A stretch of DNA of 64,000 bases, taken from assembly GCF_009363535.1 (NCBI RefSeq), contig NZ_CP045369.1, forward strand, positions 2,677,001 through 2,741,000, in the 5' to 3' direction. The translations under genes and the position numbers were made by a program. Origin of the DNA: Microbulbifer sp. THAF38. Lineage in GTDB: Bacteria > Pseudomonadota > Gammaproteobacteria > Pseudomonadales > Cellvibrionaceae. Of this stretch, positions 57,902 through 64,000 are shown one piece after another. The number at the start of each line of letters is the position of its first letter. Position 1 is the first letter of the stretch. Below the pieces are notes generated by a model. It saw nothing but the letters and a program-made list of their open reading frames with translations, had not been told where the DNA came from and did not search any database.

Positions 57902-58938
57902 AGCCGATGCCCTTTCGATTTACTGTAAATCTCAAAGAAACAGCGGTAAGAACTGCCTTCCATCTTGGTAAATGCCAACAGATCCCGCTGGCGGGACTTA
58001 CTTTTTACTTTACCTGACGATACAAGATGTAAAAGTAATTCGTTACTGGCAAATTTTGTTGCCAAAACCCTATTCACACTGTGCATAGAAAAGATCGTGG
58101 CCGAGGTTTGCTCGTTGCACAGATAAATTAGGTACTCGATACTCTCTTGGTCTGCAACTGACAGCTCGACTTCACCCTGATCTTTCAACCAGAGTACAAA
58201 GTGCATCAGGGATTTTACAAAACGAGGACGTACCAATGTAAGGAAGCGATTGACACTACCCAGGCCGCCCTTACTGAGTAGCATCTCTTTAGTCACTGGG
58301 ACACTGCCACGACAATTACCCAGTTGTAGCTTGCCATCCAGAAAAGCCTCACCTATAGATGACTGCTTCAACTCAGAGCAGAGTTCAGGGGGCAACATCA
58401 ATGTAATTGGAAATGGGCGTGCGGCTTGCTTGGCAACAACCATGGCAAACCCCAGCTTTTGCGCTTCTATGCCATGAATTTTATTGACATTGAGTCGCAG
58501 GGCACCATCGGTATCCTGCAGTTCAGTCTTCCAGCTTTGCAGGCTTGGGCCACCGGGATCAGTCATCAGGAAATGGCCAAAAATACCCTGCTCCACCCAG
58601 CTATTTACCTGAGCCAGCTGCTCTTCTGTAGCGGTCAGGCTCATCATAATGGAGCCAAACAGGCCGATCATTTCATGGAAATGATCGGCAAGCCCCTCGT
58701 CTCGTACCCTGTCAATAATTTGATCAATGACAAAGGTTTGTTCAAATTGCTCCAAAGGCTGTTTGACAGATGGCTCCCGTAGGGGAGCAAGCGCTGTCAA
58801 TGGGTCTTCAATAATCATCGAAGCATCGAACAAGCGTATGCAAGCCTTCTCAAGAAGGTCTTGCAGTGAAGCAGGCACTGGAGAAACAGATGAAAGTTGG
58901 GTGACAACGAAGCCGCCGGCAATAGATTGAATTTCCAT
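57898..58938 (-). CDS. Truncated acyl-CoA dehydrogenase-like protein
   Basis: A 346-residue protein with the acyl-CoA dehydrogenase middle-domain pattern: HFLMTDPGGPSLQSWKTEL is the counterpart of the TEPGAGSD flavin motif, followed by LNVNKIHGIEAQ (usual GxKxxI strand) and later a helical part. The acidic catalytic base and the C-terminal GGxGY helix are not evident, so it may have lost activity or act as a dehydratase or structural partner of the full-length ACAD. It begins three bases after the decarboxylase stop. Confidence 0.62.
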   Translation of the reverse strand: MEIQSIAGGFVVTQLSSVSPVPASLQDLLEKACIRLFDASMIIEDPLTALAPLREPSVKQPLEQFEQTFVIDQIIDRVRDEGLADHFHEMIGLFGSIMMSLTATEEQLAQVNSWVEQGIFGHFLMTDPGGPSLQSWKTELQDTDGALRLNVNKIHGIEAQKLGFAMVVAKQAARPFPITLMLPPELCSELKQSSIGEAFLDGKLQLGNCRGSVPVTKEMLLSKGGLGSVNRFLTLVRPRFVKSLMHFVLWLKDQGEVELSVADQESIEYLIYLCNEQTSATIFSMHSVNRVLATKFASNELLLHLVSSGKVKSKSRQRDLLAFTKMEGSSYRCFFEIYSKSKGHRL

Positions 58939-58941
58939 AAG

Positions 58942-60090
58942 TTACTCCATGAGATAAGACTTGGCAGAAGGTAAGCTCAGGAAGGGAGCAACGGTATAGC
59001 TCGCATTGTAAGCACCGCAATTACTGAAAATGGCCAGGTCACCAGGCTGTATGGCTGCACCTTTTACCTCACCGATCACGTCTTCCTTATTACAGGAAGT
59101 ACCTACCAATAAGCAGCCTTCAGCATTACTCACAGGTTCCAGTACTTTACCTTCACGTAATATCAGTGGCTGACTGAAACGCTTAAAAGTGCTTTCCGTT
59201 TTTGCCAAAAGAAAATTCTGGGCCATGCCGCCATCGCAAATGCCGTACTGCTGCCCTTCTATTGATTTTACATAGCGAACCTGAGTGACGAAGTACCCTG
59301 CGCTGGCAACGATGGCACGACCACTTTCGTGGGTAATTTTAATGTGAGAGGGAAACTCACCAAGCAGCTCTCTGTACTGTTCAAAGTTAAAATCGACACT
59401 TTCCCAGTTCAGGTCAAAACCACCCCCAAGATTCACTAATGTAATCGCATAGCCGAGTTCACGCTCGAACTTCTCAACTATTTGCAATGCAGCTTGCGCG
59501 GTGCTGTAGGCGAGCTTGGCAAAATTGTAAGACCCCCGGAAAACATGGAACCCACCAATTTTTAAGTCATGTTCCTTACAAAAAGCCAAAGCGATCTCAA
59601 CATCACTCCATCCAAAACCAAAATGGTCTTTCTTCGTCACCGTTTGTGCTTTATCAAACTGATCCAAAGTGCTGGGATTCAAGCGAAGAATCAACGGATT
59701 GATCGGGCGCTTGCCTTGAAACTCTCGAATAATTTCCAGCTGGGATAGGTTATCTACGACCAGGGTACACTTGCTGGCAATTGCCGCTCTAATAAAGCTT
59801 TTATCTGCGGATGGATTATTGATATAGCGGGGACTTTCTCCCCTTGGCAGAAGGTTTAGCTCGCCGACAGAGGCAATCTCGATACCATCTTCGAAAACAT
59901 GACCACTGCGTACAATGAGATCGAGGCAACTATTCGCCTTCAGAGAATAAATAAGAGAGGTTCCCAGGCGATCTTTTAGTTTTCGATAGTTATCGGCAAT
60001 ATCTTCTAGAGAGTAGACATAGCACGGTGTTGAAAAGTGTTGCTTTTGTTGACTGAACTGGGCAACGAGCTTTTCCAAGGAAGCTTTCAT
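58942..60090 (-). CDS. PLP-dependent decarboxylase, fold type III (exosortase-associated type)
   Basis: A 382-residue alanine-racemase-fold decarboxylase. SLKANS (Lys51) binds PLP; GGFHVFRGS and LVNLGGGFD form the phosphate region; HESGRAIV and GTSCNKEDV (catalytic Cys-Asp site near 322) complete the active site from the partner subunit. It resembles the decarboxylases found with AMP ligases and carrier proteins in exosortase A (PEP-CTERM) loci and ornithine/diaminopimelate decarboxylases. Here it probably decarboxylates an amino acid, possibly as carrier-bound substrate. AGGTGATATC precedes the ATG. A 146-base gap to the ligase gene may hold a second promoter. Confidence 0.88.
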   Translation of the reverse strand: MKASLEKLVAQFSQQKQHFSTPCYVYSLEDIADNYRKLKDRLGTSLIYSLKANSCLDLIVRSGHVFEDGIEIASVGELNLLPRGESPRYINNPSADKSFIRAAIASKCTLVVDNLSQLEIIREFQGKRPINPLILRLNPSTLDQFDKAQTVTKKDHFGFGWSDVEIALAFCKEHDLKIGGFHVFRGSYNFAKLAYSTAQAALQIVEKFERELGYAITLVNLGGGFDLNWESVDFNFEQYRELLGEFPSHIKITHESGRAIVASAGYFVTQVRYVKSIEGQQYGICDGGMAQNFLLAKTESTFKRFSQPLILREGKVLEPVSNAEGCLLVGTSCNKEDVIGEVKGAAIQPGDLAIFSNCGAYNASYTVAPFLSLPSAKSYLME

Positions 60091-60236
60091 GATATCACCT
60101 GGAGAAATTTTAAATCATTCTTATAGGGCACAAATATTTCAGCCGTATTTACGACTTATCGGTCTAATCGTTATTTTCTAACGTCTTATAAAATGCCTAC
60201 CGACCGAGAAATCTCAGCGTTTCCAGCTGAGAGAAT

Positions 60237-61706
60237 TCAGGATTGAAGCTCTTGCTCCAGTTTCTTTTTGTCAATTTTGCCATTTGCCGTCAATTCAATT
60301 GACTCGACAAATCTTACTTCCCTGGGTGTGTAATCAGCATCCAGATTCTCTTTTAACCACACTTTAAACTGCTGCTGATTCTCAGGTGTGTTTTCTTGTA
60401 GCTCGAGCACACAGACTGCTATTTCATTTTGAAATTTGTCTGTAGAACCAATAACCACACTGAGGTGCACCAATGGACAAGCGTCTATTACATTCTCCAG
60501 ATCTTTGGGGAACAGACAAAAACCTGCTTGTTTGATCAGGTCTTTGGAGCGACCCTTAAAGTAATAAAAGCCCTCATCATCCCGACTGAACAAATCACCG
60601 GTAGCGAGCCAGTTATCATCCCGGTAAAGACCGCTAACAATTTGCGCTCCCCCCTGAGCACTGGGATCATAGTACGCTTGCATAACCCCTGAGCCACGCA
60701 CGAAGAGCTCACCAACTTTATTGGCTTGAGCTTCCCTGTAGGTATTCGCCTGGGTGTCGAGCAGAAAGATGCGAGCGTCCAACCCAGGAATAGGCTTCCC
60801 TACAGAACCCATTTTTTGCTCCCATAGCTCCGGCTCCAGGTACAGGGCTCTTTTACACTCGGTCAAACCATACATTGAGAAAACATCAAGCGAAGGACGA
60901 TACTCTTTCCAAGTACGAATTACATACTCCGGTAAGTGACCACCGGTATTGGTAATAGCGCGTAGTGCAGAAAGATCGGGTTTTACCAGTGCCAAAAGTT
61001 TCGCCAGTGCGGCGCCCATTGCCGGAACAATGGGTAACACTGAAATTTTCAGTTCAGATATTACTTTCAAAGCCTGCAGAGGATTGAATGTTTTATCGTA
61101 AAGAATTGTTGAGCAACCCTTATAGAGGGCAAACAACACTTGATACAGGCCGTAATCAAACGACAGAGGTGATAGACATAAAATACGATCTTCGCCAGAC
61201 AGGCGAAGGTACTGAGAGAGAGATTCCAAAGAGGTAAGCACATTCTGGTGAGTGAGCATGATGCCCTTTGGCTTACCAGTACTACCCGAGGTGTAGATAA
61301 TCAGGGCCAGGTCGACACCTGTAACCCTGGCGGGAGTACAAAGCTCAAATAACTGTTGCTGCGGCCGGTAAGTTTCCAATGGAACGATTTCTTCACCATC
61401 CACTATTCCCTTGGCATTGCAGTCAGAGGCAATAGAATTTATCGCGGATTGTGTTGCATCGCCCTTGACCGGAACTACCACCAAGCCTAGATGCCAGGCG
61501 GCCAACATTGTCGCCACAGTAAAAATATCGTTCTGTGCCCTAATAACAACTCTGTCCCCATGGGCCAACTGAATATCGGCCTGCTGCAAAAGAGACAATG
61601 CACTTTCACAACATTGAGCCGTTAATTTTTCCCCAGTCAGATTTTCAAGGCTTCCACACCAGAAACCAGTAACAACCCTGTCGAACAGGTCGGCAAGCGA
61701 GAACAT
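60237..61706 (-). CDS. AMP-dependent acyl/amino acid ligase, first gene of the cluster
   Basis: A 489-residue stand-alone adenylating enzyme of the ANL superfamily. Core motif TSGSTGKPKG lies at about 138-147, with SPLSFDYGLYQ, MYGLTECKR, the hinge ATGDLFSRD and C-terminal NGKIDKKKL following. The closest pattern I know is the ligase associated with exosortase A loci. It should activate a carboxylic or amino acid and load the discrete carrier protein. The ribosome site is weak. A 9-bp palindromic repeat lies 35-75 bases upstream of its ATG. Confidence 0.9.
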   Translation of the reverse strand: MFSLADLFDRVVTGFWCGSLENLTGEKLTAQCCESALSLLQQADIQLAHGDRVVIRAQNDIFTVATMLAAWHLGLVVVPVKGDATQSAINSIASDCNAKGIVDGEEIVPLETYRPQQQLFELCTPARVTGVDLALIIYTSGSTGKPKGIMLTHQNVLTSLESLSQYLRLSGEDRILCLSPLSFDYGLYQVLFALYKGCSTILYDKTFNPLQALKVISELKISVLPIVPAMGAALAKLLALVKPDLSALRAITNTGGHLPEYVIRTWKEYRPSLDVFSMYGLTECKRALYLEPELWEQKMGSVGKPIPGLDARIFLLDTQANTYREAQANKVGELFVRGSGVMQAYYDPSAQGGAQIVSGLYRDDNWLATGDLFSRDDEGFYYFKGRSKDLIKQAGFCLFPKDLENVIDACPLVHLSVVIGSTDKFQNEIAVCVLELQENTPENQQQFKVWLKENLDADYTPREVRFVESIELTANGKIDKKKLEQELQS

Positions 61707-62708
61707 TATTAGTCCAAATTTTTTTTCTAAAACTTTTTCTGTGACTTCAACCCTCCCCCATTAAAAGAAACTGAAGTCACCTACATGGCACGATCATTTT
61801 ATAAAGTGAGCTCTCCATAATGACAAGCATTATCTTAAATTCCTGTGATGGAGTTTTCATTCCGGCACTCGCAGTTCAGGAAAGTCATTATTTCCTAAAT
61901 TTTTTTCATGTTGACTTTTGATTACTATTGAACAAGACATTCAACGGGAAAATAATTTTATTGAGAGATATTTGGTGAGAACCAATTTTCAGCACAGATG
62001 CCGCTACAGCAAATCGAGTATTGATGCGCGAATTATTTTCACTATTCATGTAATTTATTTCAAAACCACCTAGCAGTTCTCAACCGCTACACACTCCAAT
62101 CACAGCCCTCCCAGAGTGACATAATAAACCTTTCCGATTGATCTTTTATTACACCTAAAGCCGTAAAAAAAATCTTTCCTTCGAGCGCCCTTTAACATCA
62201 ACTTCCTCACTTCACCCCTGTTTTTTTATTCGAATAGGAGGCGATTCTCCTCTCATAGGATTTACGGGCATTGAATTCTCGCTTTTAAAATGTCCTAGCT
62301 TGCGTCAAAAGTTGGTGAAAATATCGGCCATCCAGGGGTTTCAAAAGAAGCGGCTTATATAATTAGACCAGCATCTATTTTTGGCCTGAGAGGCAAGTGG
62401 CGGGCTTATTTGGCACTTTAAATAGACTGGCGCAAAAAGTTTCAAATGAAACAACTACGACCAACTACAGTGTCAATAGCTATCAACCTGCTTAGGCCTT
62501 AATTGGTAACTCGATATAGCGGTTAAAAACGATGATGTTTTTGCAGCTTATTTACAAATGTGAAATTAGCATCAGCAGAAAAAGCGAATAAGAGTGATAT
62601 AGGCGCTCCACAAGTGACGGATCTAATAAACGATACCTGGGACAGCGACAAAAGTATTTTACGACCCCCGCTGTGTCTCCAGCCGAAGCCATTAAAGAGG
62701 AATTGAGA
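61707..62708. promoter_or_regulatory. Divergent intergenic region with candidate operator
   Basis: About 1 kb without a gene. A perfect 9-bp inverted repeat, GTGACTTCA at 61741-61749 and TGAAGTCAC at 61772-61780, lies just upstream of the ligase ATG and could be an operator controlling the whole minus-strand cluster. No regulator gene adjoins. The right side leads to the DUF1254 gene; I see no other structure beyond a small AGGAG/CTCCT hairpin near 62236-62252. Confidence 0.45.
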
Positions 62709-64000
62709 TTGAACAGTTGGCCATTGCCGCTTACGCAACAGCCGCATAAATCCAATACAACCTCGCGGATGATTTTTCTCACGCTATCAATCTTCTTTAC
62801 GCTATTTCATCCTAGCCTGAGAGCGGATGTGAGTAAGGAAGCTGTGGAATCCATCAATACACCGGATGAAATAGAGAGCAGTATCGGTGTGCTTAAATTT
62901 CGCGACGGCGCTCCCTACCCAGAGACGGCAGAAAAACTCTACGACTACCTGGATCACATGCGTGCGGTCGATAGCTTTTTGAAGGGAATCCAGGGCGCCT
63001 CGGTACACGGGCTGATGAAAGGCGGCCGCGAACTGGGTGCCAAAGCGGCAAATGAAGTTTTGATCTTTGATCAGCTGATGAATTCTGAATCTTTATTTCT
63101 GACCGGAAACACCTCGACCATTTATACCCTCGCCTTTCTGGATCTGAAGCGCGATGGCCCTACAGTGCTGCACTCCCCACCCGGGATAACAGGTGCCTTT
63201 AACGATGCCTGGTTTCGCTACGTGGAGGATATCGGGCGCTCTGGGCCGGATAAGGGGCGAGGCGGCAAGTACCTGGTTCTCCCACCGGATTACAAAGGCA
63301 ACCTACCCTTTGGCTACTTCCCGGTCTACCCACGCTCCTATCGTGTCTGGGTGTTTATGCGCTCACCGGGCGACCAGCCCCTTGAAGCCGCGGCCCAAAA
63401 TGTGAAAGACCACCTCAGGATCTACCCTCTCTCCAAGAAAGGAAACCCTCCCCGGATGGTGTTTATCAGCGCCTCGGGTAAGGCCTTCAACACCATCCAC
63501 CCCAACAACTACAAATTCTATAAACACCTGAACGAAGTCATTCAATACGAATGGATCGGCATGCTGAACCCGGAAACCCGCGGTCTGTTTGCCTCTATCG
63601 GCATTGAAAAGGGCAAGGCTTTCAGTCCGGATGAACGCATGACCAAAATCCTTACCGATGCCGTGGCTATTGGGAATGGCATCGCGCGCTCCATTGTTTG
63701 GTATCCCCGCACCGATAAGTCCCTAGCAGACGTCAAGATCTATCCGGGAACCGACAGTGCCTGGGTTATGGCATTCCCCGGCAAGAATATTTTCTTCAAC
63801 GGCCCCGATGGCGAGACAATCAATAGTGATGCCCGGGTCAGCTACTTCTACCCCTATACCGGGGTGAGCCCGGCGATGACCGCCATTGAGCCCGGTAAGG
63901 GCTCCGACTATGCCATCGCCTTCGTGGATGAAAACAAGGAACCTTTCGATGGCGGCAAGAAGTACAAGCTGCACTTACCGCCGGATGTCCCGGTCAACGC
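62709..64000 (+). CDS. DUF1254/DUF1214 family exported protein, 3' end cut by window
   Basis: An open frame runs to the window end with no stop. I start it at TTG 62709, seven bases after AAGAGGA; ATG 62769 lacks a ribosome site but directly begins a signal peptide (MIFLTLSIFFTLFHPSLRA). The mature part has the DUF1254 pattern: RDGAPYPETAEKLYDYLDH, LMNSESLFLTGNTSTIYTL, GPTVLHSPPGITGAFNDAWFR and YRVWVFMRSPG, then DUF1214-like sequence (SDARVSYFYPYTG). These are common secreted or periplasmic proteins of unknown activity. At least 430 residues are present. Confidence 0.85.
   Translation, partial: MNSWPLPLTQQPHKSNTTSRMIFLTLSIFFTLFHPSLRADVSKEAVESINTPDEIESSIGVLKFRDGAPYPETAEKLYDYLDHMRAVDSFLKGIQGASVHGLMKGGRELGAKAANEVLIFDQLMNSESLFLTGNTSTIYTLAFLDLKRDGPTVLHSPPGITGAFNDAWFRYVEDIGRSGPDKGRGGKYLVLPPDYKGNLPFGYFPVYPRSYRVWVFMRSPGDQPLEAAAQNVKDHLRIYPLSKKGNPPRMVFISASGKAFNTIHPNNYKFYKHLNEVIQYEWIGMLNPETRGLFASIGIEKGKAFSPDERMTKILTDAVAIGNGIARSIVWYPRTDKSLADVKIYPGTDSAWVMAFPGKNIFFNGPDGETINSDARVSYFYPYTGVSPAMTAIEPGKGSDYAIAFVDENKEPFDGGKKYKLHLPPDVPVN

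Noticed and set aside
49406..61706. Prolyl-carrier to pyrrole pathway (PltF/PltL/PltE/PltA type)
   Set aside because: The ligase, carrier, dehydrogenase and halogenase set fits superficially, but the dehydrogenase is the long ACAD form (617 residues rather than about 380), and the decarboxylase and thiolase-fold genes are unexplained.
1..64000. tRNA, rRNA, CRISPR array or prophage
   Set aside because: I saw no cloverleaf-like sequence, rRNA segment, spaced repeats or phage structural genes.

Overview
The window looks like the chromosome of a marine gammaproteobacterium, most likely Cellvibrionales and Microbulbifer-like. This is inferred from gene content and protein style (GreB, AGCS symporter, arylsulfatase, patatin, malic enzyme); no rRNA or other marker gene is present.

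Region 1 (1-7366) has an NleD-like (M91) metallopeptidase at the left edge. Housekeeping genes follow: SirB2-like protein, Na+/alanine symporter, BKACE-type cleavage enzyme, S9 peptidase and greB.

Region 2 (7367-21159) is accessory DNA. It runs from the 3' end of greB to a second, broken copy of the greB 3' end at 19615-19813, so about 12.4 kb is bracketed by a direct repeat. Inside are IS30 and IS5 transposase remnants and an AraC activator closely resembling ExsA/LcrF, the master activators of type III secretion. There is also a SARP-like/alpha-beta hydrolase fusion, a large adenylation-carrier-oxoamine synthase enzyme, an ExoY/CyaA-like nucleotidyl cyclase and a YopT-like cysteine protease. 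Just outside lies an HBL/ClyA-like pore-forming protein. With the M91 peptidase, this suggests a type III effector and regulator locus whose secretion machinery is elsewhere.

Region 3 (21.5-43.8 kb) is mixed. It holds a three-gene operon of unknown function with a possible TGT-like barrel, secreted proteins, a patatin, maeA, and an IS30 element inserted in a SpoIIAA-like gene with a 3-bp target duplication. It also has a serine hydrolase, an arylsulfatase with a Gln-Pro hexanucleotide repeat, a HAD phosphatase and an octaheme cytochrome c lipoprotein.

Region 4 (61.7-43.8 kb, all minus strand) is a run of 17 tightly packed genes. AMP ligase, PLP decarboxylase, two acyl-CoA dehydrogenase-fold proteins, two short thiolase-fold proteins, a flavin-dependent halogenase-like enzyme, an alpha/beta hydrolase, an asparagine-synthetase-like protein and a carrier protein are followed by an ABC/LolA-like/outer-membrane export module. 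I read it as an undescribed carrier-protein biosynthetic cluster making and exporting a possibly halogenated product. A 9-bp inverted repeat sits just upstream of its first gene. The window ends inside a DUF1254 protein gene.
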